A stretch of DNA of 64,000 nucleotides from Betaproteobacteria bacterium Ga0077523 (GTDB taxonomy: Bacteria; Pseudomonadota; Gammaproteobacteria; Burkholderiales; Ga0077523). Positions 1-7,614 of this stretch are shown here, one piece after another. How positions within the stretch are numbered: position 1 is the stretch's first letter; each line of letters begins with the position of its first letter. Under the pieces are notes generated by a model. It saw only the letters and a list, made by a program, of their open reading frames with translations. It was not told the origin of the DNA and searched no databases. A program made the position numbers and the translations under genes. The stretch lies in contig LNDQ01000104.1 of NCBI GenBank assembly GCA_001464695.1, forward strand, positions 1 through 64,000, read 5' to 3'.

Positions 1-1055
1 CCGCGCTCGAACAGCTTTTCCTCGGCGAACAGGTCCAGCGTCGCGATGGCAGCGGCGGCCGCCAGCGGGTGACCGGAGTAGGTGTAGCCGTGATAGAACT
101 CGATCGTGTTCGCCGGGCCGTTCATGAACGCGTCGTAGATCTCGTTCTTGACGATGACCGCGCCCATGGGCACGGCTGCATTCGTGAGCGCTTTGGCGCA
201 GGTGATCAGATCCGGCGTCACGCCGAAGGTCTGCGCGGCGAAGGCCTTGCCGGTACGCCCGAAGCCGGTGATGACCTCGTCGAAGATCAGCAGGATGCCG
301 TGCTTCGTGGCGATCTCGCGCAGCCGCTCCAGGTAGCCCTTGGGCGGCACCAGCACGCCGGTGGAACCCGCGACCGGTTCGACGATCACGGCTGCGATGT
401 TCTCGGCACCGTGCAGCGCGACCAGCGCCTCGAGGTCTTCGGCGAGGAACGCACCATGTTCCGGCTGGCCGCGCGCGTAGGCGTTCTCGGGCAGGTGCGT
501 GTGACGCATGTGGTCGACGCCCGGCAGCATGCCGCCGGCAAACACACGGCGATTCGCGACCATGCCACCCACCGAGATGCCGCCGAACCCCACGCCGTGA
601 TAGCCGCGTTCACGGCCGATGAAGCGGGTGCGGGTGCCTTCGCCGCGGGCGCGGTGGTAGGCAAGCGCGATCTTGAGCGCGGTATCGACGGCCTCGGAAC
701 CGGAATTCACGAAGAAGGCGTGGCCCATGCCTTTGGGCGTGATGCGGACCAGGCGCTCGGCGGCGTTGAAGGCAGCGGGGTGGTGCAGCTGGAAGCCGGT
801 CACGTAGTCCACGTTCTCGGCCTGGCGCTTGATTGCGTCGACGATGGGGGCGCGGCAGTGGCCGGCATTGACCGCCCACAGGCCCGCGATGCCGTCGAGG
901 ATCTCCCGTCCGTCGATGGTGGTGTAGTACATGTCCTTGGCCGACACCAGCAACCGCGGCTGCTGCTTGAACTGCCGGTTCGCCGTGAACGGCAGCCACA
1001 GCGGATCCATGTTGAGGTCGGCGAGGGTTTCGGGCTTGATGTCGCGGATGTTCAT
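1..1055 (-). CDS. Class III aminotransferase (omega-amino acid/beta-alanine--pyruvate type), 3' end outside window
   Basis: A PLP-dependent aminotransferase of class III, which moves an amino group from an omega-amino acid or amine to pyruvate or a similar keto acid. About 351 codons are present and the C-terminus lies beyond base 1. Read on the minus strand, the N-terminus has LWLPFTANRQFK, typical of the beta-alanine/omega-amino acid:pyruvate subgroup. Further on are the cofactor-contact motif FDEVITGFGRTG and the lysine that should carry PLP in CAKALTNAAVPMG. The ATG at 1055 has AGGAG six bases upstream. It is divergent from the GST at 1197. The substrate cannot be fixed from sequence. Confidence 0.85.
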   Translation of the reverse strand, partial: MNIRDIKPETLADLNMDPLWLPFTANRQFKQQPRLLVSAKDMYYTTIDGREILDGIAGLWAVNAGHCRAPIVDAIKRQAENVDYVTGFQLHHPAAFNAAERLVRITPKGMGHAFFVNSGSEAVDTALKIALAYHRARGEGTRTRFIGRERGYHGVGFGGISVGGMVANRRVFAGGMLPGVDHMRHTHLPENAYARGQPEHGAFLAEDLEALVALHGAENIAAVIVEPVAGSTGVLVPPKGYLERLREIATKHGILLIFDEVITGFGRTGKAFAAQTFGVTPDLITCAKALTNAAVPMGAVIVKNEIYDAFMNGPANTIEFYHGYTYSGHPLAAAAAIATLDLFAEEKLFER

Positions 1056-1196
1056 GGGTGCTCCTGTGGGCCGGCGGGCTCGATGGATCAAGACCTTGAA
1101 TTATAGGCCCCGGCAGGCAGGTGCGGCGAGGGCGGTTTGCCTCGGCCGGGGCATCTCACTTACAGTGCAGGGTCCTGGGTTGCGCGCCACCATGTC

Positions 1197-2117
1197 ATGC
1201 CGGACCTCATCCTCCACAACTACCCGAACTCGCCCTTCGCGGAGAAAGTCCGGCTGATCCTCGGCTACAAGGGTCTCGACTGGCACTCGGTGCAGATTCC
1301 CAGAGTGATGCCCAAGCCGGACCTGATGCCGCTCACCGGCGGCTACCGCAAGACCCCGGTGATGCAGATCGGCGCGGATGTGTTTTGCGATTCGTCCTGC
1401 ATCGTGCGCGAACTCGAGCGGCGCCATCCCGATACGACGCTGTTTCCTGCCGACTCCCACGGCATCGCGACGATGATTGGCGCCTGGGCCGACCGGACGT
1501 TCTTCTTCGATGCTGTCGGCGTCGTGTTCGGCACGCTCGCCAGCATGGTCCCGAACGATCTGCGCGAGGATCGCATGAGATTCTCCGGCGGGATGATCGA
1601 TATCGACCGCTACCAGCGCGAGCAGACCCAGCTGCGCAGTCAGCTGCGGGCCCATCTGTTCTGGGTCGAACGTGCTCTCGAAGACGGGCGCCGGTACGTG
1701 CTCGGCACGACACCCACGTGGGCGGATTTCTGTCTGTATCACCCGGTCTGGATGGTGCAACGGCGCGTGCCGGAACTGGGCGCGGCGAACGACATGCCGC
1801 GCACACTCGCCTGGTTCGAACGCATGACTGCATTCGGGCATGGGCGCCCGGTGGAGCTCGATGCGAAGGAGGCGTTGAGTATCGCGCAGGCCGCGGCACC
1901 TGCCGCCATCAAGCTGGGCCATCCGGAACTCCCGGAGGGTTTTTCGGTGGGCGCGGCGGTGACCGTCGCCGCCGACGACTACGGCAAGGACCCTGTGGCG
2001 GGTACCCTGGTGGCCGCCAACGCCCAGCACATCGTCATCCGCCGGTCCGATCCCGCGGTCGGCGAGGTGAACGTACATTTCCCGAGAGCCGGATTCGTGC
2101 TCTCGAAAGCCGCGTAG
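1197..2117 (+). CDS. Glutathione S-transferase family protein with C-terminal extension
   Basis: A 306-residue GST-fold protein. Residues 1-80 form the thioredoxin-like N-terminal domain, with HNYPNSPFAEKVRLIL near the start and a conserved P in RKTPVMQ followed by FCDSSCIVRELE. The all-helical C-terminal domain follows to about residue 225. Some 65-80 further residues look beta-rich (VTVAADDYGKDPVAGTLV, HIVIRRSDPAVGEVNVHF), which an ordinary GST of about 200-230 residues lacks. An ATG 60 bases upstream in the same frame is possible, but the start at 1197 places the first beta strand at residue 3, as in the family. Neighbours suggest a role near acyl-CoA catabolism; the substrate is unknown. 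Confidence 0.8.
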   Translation: MPDLILHNYPNSPFAEKVRLILGYKGLDWHSVQIPRVMPKPDLMPLTGGYRKTPVMQIGADVFCDSSCIVRELERRHPDTTLFPADSHGIATMIGAWADRTFFFDAVGVVFGTLASMVPNDLREDRMRFSGGMIDIDRYQREQTQLRSQLRAHLFWVERALEDGRRYVLGTTPTWADFCLYHPVWMVQRRVPELGAANDMPRTLAWFERMTAFGHGRPVELDAKEALSIAQAAAPAAIKLGHPELPEGFSVGAAVTVAADDYGKDPVAGTLVAANAQHIVIRRSDPAVGEVNVHFPRAGFVLSKAA

Positions 2118-2144
2118 ACGGCAACAGACCGGGGGAGGAGCGAG

Positions 2145-3341
2145 ATGGATCTCAACTACACGCCCGAGGAACTCGCGTTCCGCGACGAGGTGCGTGCGTT
2201 CGTGCGCGACAAGCTGCCGCCGCAGATTGCGCGCAAGGTGATCGAGCACAAGCGTCTCGTGAAAGACGACTGGGTCACCTGGCAGAAGGCCCTGTACGCC
2301 CAGGGCTGGATCGCGCCCGGCTGGCCGAAGGAATACGGCGGCACCGGCTGGAACCCGGTGCAGCGCCACATCTTCGAGGAAGAGTGTGCCGCCGCCGGCG
2401 GCCCGCGCGTGATCGCGTTCGGCGTCGACATGGTGGGCCCGGTGATCATCGCGTTCGGTCATCCCTGGCAGAAGGAGCGCTACCTGCCGCGCATCCTGTC
2501 CTCGGAGGACTGGTGGTGCCAGGGCTATTCGGAGCCGGGATCGGGCTCCGACCTGGCTTCGCTCAAGACGCGCGCCGAGCGCAGGGGCGATCACTACATC
2601 GTCAACGGCCAGAAGACCTGGACCACGCTCGCGCAGTATGCCGACATGATGTTCTGCCTGGTGCGCACGTCGACCGAAGGCAAGAAGCAGAACGGCATCT
2701 CGTTCCTGCTGATCGACATGAAGACCCCGGGCATCACGGTGCGGCCGATCATCACCCTGGACGGTGAGCACGAGGTGAACGAGGTCTGGCTCGAGAACGT
2801 CGAGGTTCCGGTCGAGAACCTCGTCGGCGAGGAAGGGCGCGGGTGGACCTACGCCAAGTTCCTGCTGTCGCACGAACGCACCGGCATCGCGGGCGTTTCG
2901 CGCTCGAAGCGCGAACTCGCGTTCCTCAAGCACATTGCTGCCGAGCAGACGCAGGGCGGCCGCCCACTGATCGAGAACCCGCGATTCCGCGACAAGATCT
3001 CGCGGGTCGAGATCGATCTGATGGCGCTCGAGATCACGGTGCTGCGGGTGCTGGCGGCGGATCGGCAAGGTCGTCCACCCGGTCCGGAAGCCTCGATCCT
3101 CAAGATCAAGGGCACCGAGATCCAACAGGCACTGACCGAACTGATGATGGAAGCGGTAGGTCCGTGGGCGTTGCCCCACCTGCCTGATTCGTGGGGCGAC
3201 CATTGGCTGGGCGAGCGCGTCGGACCGGAGTATGCCGCGCCGCTGGCCGCGCAGTACCTCAACTTCCGCAAGGTCTCGATCTACGGCGGGTCGAACGAGA
3301 TCCAGCGGAACATCGTGTCGCAGATGATTCTAGGTTTATAG
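2145..3341 (+). CDS. Acyl-CoA dehydrogenase, first of an adjacent pair
   Basis: A flavin acyl-CoA dehydrogenase of 398 residues, the usual length. It would desaturate an acyl-CoA between C2 and C3, passing electrons to ETF. The N-terminal helical domain begins MDLNYTPEELAFRDEVR. The middle beta domain has the FAD-binding YSEPGSGSDLAS and NGQKTWTT. The C-terminal helical domain ends in YGGSNEIQRNIV. GGAGGAG lies before the ATG. The next gene, also an acyl-CoA dehydrogenase, starts 8 bases after the stop, so the two may form a heteromeric enzyme like those known from steroid side-chain degradation. Chain-length preference cannot be read. Confidence 0.92.
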   Translation: MDLNYTPEELAFRDEVRAFVRDKLPPQIARKVIEHKRLVKDDWVTWQKALYAQGWIAPGWPKEYGGTGWNPVQRHIFEEECAAAGGPRVIAFGVDMVGPVIIAFGHPWQKERYLPRILSSEDWWCQGYSEPGSGSDLASLKTRAERRGDHYIVNGQKTWTTLAQYADMMFCLVRTSTEGKKQNGISFLLIDMKTPGITVRPIITLDGEHEVNEVWLENVEVPVENLVGEEGRGWTYAKFLLSHERTGIAGVSRSKRELAFLKHIAAEQTQGGRPLIENPRFRDKISRVEIDLMALEITVLRVLAADRQGRPPGPEASILKIKGTEIQQALTELMMEAVGPWALPHLPDSWGDHWLGERVGPEYAAPLAAQYLNFRKVSIYGGSNEIQRNIVSQMILGL

Positions 3342-3349
3342 GTCGGACC

Positions 3350-4543
3350 ATGGACTTCGACTACACGGAAGAACAGCAACTCCTCGAGGACTCCGTCTCG
3401 AAGTTTCTCGAGAAGAACTACACCTTCGAACAGCGTAGATCGATCGTCGCCTCGCGCGTCGGCTACAGCGCGACGGCCTGGGAAGGCCTCGCCAACCTGG
3501 GGTTGCTGGGCCTGCCCGTGCCACAGGACCGCGACGGGTTCGGCGGTGGCGGCATCGAGACCATGATCGTGATGGAAGCCTTCGGCCGCCACCTGGTGGT
3601 CGAGCCTTACCTCGGCACGGTGGTGATGGCCGCAAGCTGCATCGCCACGGCCGGCACCGACGAACAGAAGCAGTACCTGCTGCCGCCGATCCTGGAAGGC
3701 AAGATGAAGTTCGCGTGTGCGTTCACGGAAGACGGCGGGCGCTACGACCTCGATCACGTCGCCACGACGGCGCACATGGACGACGGCCAGTGGGTACTCA
3801 ACGGATCCAAGTCCGTGGTGATGCACGGTGCCGTGGCCGATCTGCTGATCGTCTCGGCGCGGACCTCCGGCGACGTGAACGACCGCAACGGCATCAGTCT
3901 GTTCTTCGTGCATCCGGCCGAAGAGGGCGTGAGCGGGCGGGAGTATCCGACCTACGACGGCAATCGTGCGGCGGAGATCGGCTTCGAGAACGTGCGGATC
4001 AGCGGCGATTCGCTGATCGGCGCCGCCGACCGTGGTCTGCCCTTGATCGAACTCATCGCCGATCGCGCCATCGCGGCGCTGTGTGCCGAAGCCGTAGGCT
4101 GCATGAAGGTGCTGAACGATGCGACTCTCGAGTACTTGAAGACGCGCCAGCAGTTCGGCGTGCCCATCGGCCGGTTCCAGGCGCTGCAACACCGCATGGT
4201 GGACATGGTGATGCAGTACGAGCAGGCGAAGTCCATGGCGCTGCTCGCGGCGGTGAAGGTGGACGATGCCGATCCCGTCGAACGGCGCAAGTCGGTGTCG
4301 GCCGCCAAGGAATTGATCGGCCGCGCAGGTCGATACATCAGTCAGCAGGCGATCCAGTTGCACGGCGGCATGGGCATGACGGACGAACTGAACGTCGGTC
4401 ACTACGTGAAACGGCTGACGACCATCGATACCTTGTTCGGGGATGCCGATCACCATCTGGACCGGTTCGCGCAAGCCGAGTCGGCGCAGCCGCTCAACGT
4501 GACCGCGTTCGAGCGGCCGCGGGCGAAGTGGCGGCGGATCTAG
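3350..4543 (+). CDS. Acyl-CoA dehydrogenase, second of the pair
   Basis: A 397-residue acyl-CoA dehydrogenase homologue. It begins MDFDYTEEQQLLEDSVSKFL and carries a late motif QLHGGMGMTDELNVGHYVKR, as in family members acting on branched or ring-linked acyl-CoAs. The FAD-contact segment is FTEDGGRYDLDH, which lacks the usual EPGSGSD glycine-rich form seen in its neighbour. Degenerate FAD sites in one partner are a known feature of alpha2beta2 acyl-CoA dehydrogenases. The start is the ATG matching the family N-terminus; longer upstream readings overlap the previous gene. It is expected to be co-transcribed with the gene at 2145. Confidence 0.9.
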   Translation: MDFDYTEEQQLLEDSVSKFLEKNYTFEQRRSIVASRVGYSATAWEGLANLGLLGLPVPQDRDGFGGGGIETMIVMEAFGRHLVVEPYLGTVVMAASCIATAGTDEQKQYLLPPILEGKMKFACAFTEDGGRYDLDHVATTAHMDDGQWVLNGSKSVVMHGAVADLLIVSARTSGDVNDRNGISLFFVHPAEEGVSGREYPTYDGNRAAEIGFENVRISGDSLIGAADRGLPLIELIADRAIAALCAEAVGCMKVLNDATLEYLKTRQQFGVPIGRFQALQHRMVDMVMQYEQAKSMALLAAVKVDDADPVERRKSVSAAKELIGRAGRYISQQAIQLHGGMGMTDELNVGHYVKRLTTIDTLFGDADHHLDRFAQAESAQPLNVTAFERPRAKWRRI

Positions 4544-4617
4544 TTTTCTCGTCGCCCGAGCACAACCCCGACGGCTGAGCCACCGAGAGCACGGAGGATA
4601 CGGAGAAGTGTTTCTAC

Positions 4618-4657
4618 TCCTTCCCCCACCTTTGGTGGGGAAGGTTGGGATGGGGGC
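4618..4657. repeat. REP-like hairpin, C-rich/G-rich family (copy 1)
   Basis: A short palindrome (CCCCCACC/GGTGGGG type) followed by TTGGGATGGGGGC. The same pattern recurs at 45347-45438 and 54796-54838, always between genes. Here it abuts the left arm of the inverted duplication that starts at 4658. Confidence 0.7.
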
Positions 4658-4973
4658 GAGGTCGGTCGTGGTGGTGATGCGACCGAGGGCTTCGTCCTTC
4701 TGCGTCTCCTTGTAGAAGCTGCGCTGGATTCCCTTGTCGAGCACCTTGCCGAGATTCTCGATGGCCTTCGCCAGCGCTTCGTCGGGCGCCGAGATCGCGT
4801 TGGTGGCAGCGCTCGCAGGCAAGCGCGTGGTGCTGGCGGACACGAGTGACGAAGCGCTGGGGAAGGCTATCGAGAATCTCGGCAAGGTGCTCGACAAGGG
4901 CATCCAGCGCAGCTTCTACAAAGAGACGCAGAAGGACGAAGCCCTCGGTCGCATCACCACCACGACCGATCTC
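4658..4973. repeat. 126-bp inverted duplication (arms 4658-4783 and 4848-4973)
   Basis: The reverse complement of 4658-4783 matches 4848-4973 along its whole length with about five mismatches. The arms are separated by 64 bases. Both arms encode the same stretch of 3-hydroxyacyl-CoA dehydrogenase (DEAL..KAIENLGKVLDKG through ITTTTDL), the left arm on the minus strand. Of the differences, one changes an amino acid (Ala to Gly) and the others are synonymous. This means the arms come from two diverged coding copies rather than a simple foldback of one molecule. Confidence 0.9.
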
Positions 4974-5609
4974 ACGCACTTCGCAGAGTGCGATCTCGTG
5001 ACCGAAGCGGTGTTCGAGTCGGAGGAGGTCAAGGCGGCGGTCTTTCGCAAGCTCGACCAGGTCTGCAAGGCTGATGCCCTGATTGCCAGCAATACATCGA
5101 CCATCGCCATCACGGGGCTCGCGTCCTACGTCGCGCCGGGGCGGCGGCCGCGCTTTGCAGGCACGCACTATTTCTCGCCGGTGTCGCGCATGAAGCTGGT
5201 CGAGGTCATTCCCGGCATCGATACCGGCGAGGACACCGTCGACGCGCTGATGCAGTACAGCCGCGATGTCGGCAAGGTGCCCATCAGGGTCAAGGACGTG
5301 GTCGGCTTCGCGGTGAACCGCGTGCTGCACGCCTTCATGATCGAGGCGGTGCGCCTGGTGGAAGAGGGCGTGTGTACGCCGGAGGAAGTGGACCTCGCGT
5401 GCAAGCTGGGTCTCGGGCATCCGGTCGGCCCGTTCGAGTTGTGCGACGCGGTCACCAACAAGCTGTCGCTGCAGGTGCAGGAGATCCTGCAGGGCGCCTA
5501 CGGTGAGCGCTTCCGGCCGCGGCCGCTGTTGAAGCAGATGGTGCAGGCCGGCTACAACGGCAAGAAGTCCGGGCGCGGCTGGTACCGCTACGAGGGCAAG
5601 ACGCGATGA
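4734..5609 (+). CDS. 3-hydroxyacyl-CoA dehydrogenase, N-terminal NAD-binding motif lost (likely broken)
   Basis: An NAD-dependent 3-hydroxyacyl-CoA dehydrogenase that would oxidise 3-hydroxyacyl-CoA to 3-ketoacyl-CoA. From residue 17 onward (GAEIALVAALAGKRVVLAD) it follows the family through ASNTSTIAITGLA, the catalytic-His motif GTHYFSPVSRMKLVEVIPG, and the C-terminal NRVLHAFMIEA and GYNGKKSGRGWY. The first beta strand and the GxGxxG loop are missing. In their place the reading frame runs through the antisense of the inverted duplication (residues 1-16, MSSTLPRF...), which is not family sequence. The protein therefore probably cannot bind NAD normally. The break could be real or an assembly join. 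The start given is the longest frame, not a trusted start. Confidence 0.75.
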   Translation: MSSTLPRFSMAFASASSGAEIALVAALAGKRVVLADTSDEALGKAIENLGKVLDKGIQRSFYKETQKDEALGRITTTTDLTHFAECDLVTEAVFESEEVKAAVFRKLDQVCKADALIASNTSTIAITGLASYVAPGRRPRFAGTHYFSPVSRMKLVEVIPGIDTGEDTVDALMQYSRDVGKVPIRVKDVVGFAVNRVLHAFMIEAVRLVEEGVCTPEEVDLACKLGLGHPVGPFELCDAVTNKLSLQVQEILQGAYGERFRPRPLLKQMVQAGYNGKKSGRGWYRYEGKTR

Positions 5610-6064
5610 GTGCGAAATACTGGTGGGAAGATTTCAAGGTGGGCGAAGTGAGCGAGATGGGCCGGCGCACCGTGACCAAGAGCGAGGTCATCGCGTTCGC
5701 GCAGCAGTTCGATCCGCAGTCATTCCATGTGGATGAGGCGGCGGCAACCCAGTCCATGTACGGTGGCCTCATCGCGAGCGGCTGGCACACGGTCGCGATG
5801 GTCATGCGCATGATGTGTGACAACTACCTGCTCGATTCGGCGAGCCTCGGTTCACCCGGCGTGGACCACGTGAAGTGGCTGAAGCCGGTACGTCCCGGCG
5901 ATACCATCCGCGCGATGCGCACGGTACTCGAGTCGCGCCGTTCCGCCAGCAAACCGGATGTGGGTATCGTGAAGACGCTGTGGGAAGTCTTCAACCAGAA
6001 CGACGAACGGGTGATGACGATGGAAGGCTACGGCATGTTCAAGGTTCGCGGGGCGGCATCGTGA
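5606..6064 (+). CDS. MaoC-like dehydratase / (R)-specific enoyl-CoA hydratase family
   Basis: A single hot-dog-fold protein of 152 residues, expected to hydrate an enoyl-CoA or act on a related thioester. The MaoC signature is visible: FDPQSFHVDEAAA supplies the catalytic Asp/His pair, and GGLIASGWHTVAMVMRM follows. The mid-protein VDHVKWLKPVRPGDTI is the usual second strand. It overlaps the truncated dehydrogenase by 4 bases (ATGA) and the next gene by 4 (GTGA), so all three are translationally coupled and belong to one acyl-CoA operon. Confidence 0.87.
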   Translation: MSAKYWWEDFKVGEVSEMGRRTVTKSEVIAFAQQFDPQSFHVDEAAATQSMYGGLIASGWHTVAMVMRMMCDNYLLDSASLGSPGVDHVKWLKPVRPGDTIRAMRTVLESRRSASKPDVGIVKTLWEVFNQNDERVMTMEGYGMFKVRGAAS

Positions 6065-6792
6065 TCGGGTCGAACAAGATTCACGTGCTGTATCGCAAGG
6101 AAGATCTCGACGGCTATCGCCTGGCGGGCAAGGTCGTCATCGTCCTCGACATCCTGTTCGCCACCTCGACCATCGTCAGTGCGCTGGCCCATGGGGCGAC
6201 CGATGTCATCCCGACTCTCGATGAGCAGGCGGCCCGAGCCAAATTGAAGGAGCTGCCGAAGGATTCATACGTGGCCTCCGGTGAGTTGTACGCCGAGACG
6301 ATCGAGGGCTTCGCCTCGCCGACGCCGCTAGCGTTGATCGACCATGGAGTGTCCGGGCGCACCTTGGTGTATTCGACGACCAACGGCACGGTGGCACTGC
6401 AGATGTCATCGACCGCAGCGCATGTCTACGCCGGCGCCATGTTGAATGCGACCGCGGTGGTCGAGCACGTTCTGACCGAACACACCGGCGACACCGTGAT
6501 CATCGTGTGCTCGGGTTCGGCCGGCAGCGTCAATCTCGAGGACATGGTGGGCGCGGGTTACTACGTGGAACTGTTCGCCAAGGCGCTGGCCGGCGAGGAG
6601 GATTTCTCCGACGCCGCGCTGGCGGCACTGCATCTGTTCCGTTCGGTCGATCCGTTCGAAGCGCTGATGAACTCGCGCGTGGGGCGCATGATGCAGGACC
6701 GGGACCTGGTGCACGAGGTGGAGTACGCCTCGCGTCGTTCCGAGATCGATCTGGTGCCGCGCCTTACCGATGGTCGCCTGGTTGCAGTCTGA
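6061..6792 (+). CDS. comB: 2-phosphosulfolactate phosphatase family protein (ComB-like)
   Basis: A 243-residue member of the ComB family, Mg-dependent phosphatases first described in archaeal coenzyme M synthesis. In bacteria without coenzyme M their substrate is usually unknown. Family hallmarks are the early VVIVLDILFATSTIVSAL, the substrate loop LVYSTTNGTVAL and CSGSAGSVNLEDMVGAG. GTG start overlapping the MaoC stop by 4 bases; a longer in-frame reading lies wholly inside the MaoC gene. The rest of the coenzyme M or sulfolactate pathway was not seen in this window, so a housekeeping sugar-phosphate role is equally possible. Confidence 0.82.
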   Translation: MIGSNKIHVLYRKEDLDGYRLAGKVVIVLDILFATSTIVSALAHGATDVIPTLDEQAARAKLKELPKDSYVASGELYAETIEGFASPTPLALIDHGVSGRTLVYSTTNGTVALQMSSTAAHVYAGAMLNATAVVEHVLTEHTGDTVIIVCSGSAGSVNLEDMVGAGYYVELFAKALAGEEDFSDAALAALHLFRSVDPFEALMNSRVGRMMQDRDLVHEVEYASRRSEIDLVPRLTDGRLVAV

Positions 6793-6799
6793 CCGCGCA

Positions 6800-7180
6800 A
6801 TGCCCTTCTGCGCCTGGTGTGCCGTGCTGTTGCTCGCGGCCTGCGTGACGCAAGCCCCGAAGGGGCTCGAGAAGATCCGCTTCGACCTGAAGAAGATCGA
6901 CCCCAACGGTCTGGAAGGGCCGCCCGCCGGCAAGCGCGAGATCCAGTACCAGTTCTGTGTGCCGAATACGGAGGCGCGCCGGCTCGAGATCGCCGAGCTG
7001 GACCCGACGGCACGCTTCGAATCGGAAGTCGCCGGGCGCGCCGGGTGCACGGCCGACGAGATCCTCGTGCATGCGCGCACGGGCGCGCCGAACTGGCGCG
7101 GGCGCATGGAGGCCGTCGCCGCGTTGCCGTACGTGAAGTCGATCCGACGTACGCCGTACGGGCCGATTTCTCAACCCTAG
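6800..7180 (+). CDS. Small predicted lipoprotein
   Basis: 126 residues with a short lipoprotein signal: MPFCAWCAVLLLAACVTQ, cysteine 15 in an LLAAC lipobox. The mature part is charged, with RFDLKKIDPNGLEGPPAGK and two further cysteines (QFCVP, AGCTAD). The C-terminus (MEAVAALPYVKSIRRTPYG) resembles peptides that measure residue-by-residue agreement in inhibitor-like folds, but I do not recognise a family. It starts 7 bases after the ComB-like stop and is followed by another lipoprotein gene. Confidence 0.65.
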   Translation: MPFCAWCAVLLLAACVTQAPKGLEKIRFDLKKIDPNGLEGPPAGKREIQYQFCVPNTEARRLEIAELDPTARFESEVAGRAGCTADEILVHARTGAPNWRGRMEAVAALPYVKSIRRTPYGPISQP

Positions 7181-7202
7181 GTTGTCCGCAAAGGAAGGCT
7201 GC

Positions 7203-7604
7203 ATGCGTATCGTCTTCTCGATACTCCTGGCTCTGGTGACCGGATGTGCGGCGCAGCCCGCGATTCCCGACAAGCCGCTCAAGACGCTCGATGGCACGAT
7301 CACCTACCGCCAGCGCGTCGCCTTGTCGCCCGAAGCTATCGTGAAGATCTGGCTGCAGGACGTTTCGAAGTTGGACGCCGTGGCGGAAGTGCTCGACGAG
7401 GTCGAGATCCGCAACCCGGGGCAGGTGCCGATCGTCTTCCGCGTCAAGTACGACCCGGAACGGATCGTCGAGAAGCACCGCTATACGCTGCTCGTGAAGA
7501 TCTACGAAGGCGACCGGACGCGCTTTCTCAACGCGTCCTCCTATCCCGTGATCACGCAGGGTTGCACCGACCGCTGCGAGGTCGTCCTCGACATGATGCA
7601 ATGA
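7203..7604 (+). CDS. YbaY-like lipoprotein
   Basis: 133 residues starting MRIVFSILLALVTGCAAQP, with the lipid-modified cysteine expected at residue 15. The mature domain (LDGTITYRQRVALSPEAIVKIWLQDVSK, IVFRVKYDPERIVEKHRYTLLVKI split over two strands) matches the YbaY/type III secretion-associated lipoprotein fold, a small beta sandwich of unknown role. AGGAAGG precedes the ATG. An upstream in-frame ATG would add seven residues and spoil the signal peptide. Confidence 0.75.
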   Translation: MRIVFSILLALVTGCAAQPAIPDKPLKTLDGTITYRQRVALSPEAIVKIWLQDVSKLDAVAEVLDEVEIRNPGQVPIVFRVKYDPERIVEKHRYTLLVKIYEGDRTRFLNASSYPVITQGCTDRCEVVLDMMQ

Positions 7605-7614
7605 GGTCAACACC

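Noticed and set aside
1101..3203. A 700-codon open frame on the minus strand opposite the GST and acyl-CoA dehydrogenase genes
   Set aside because: It is the antisense of two clear genes, with Arg/His/Asp-rich composition typical of high-GC shadow frames and no family motif.
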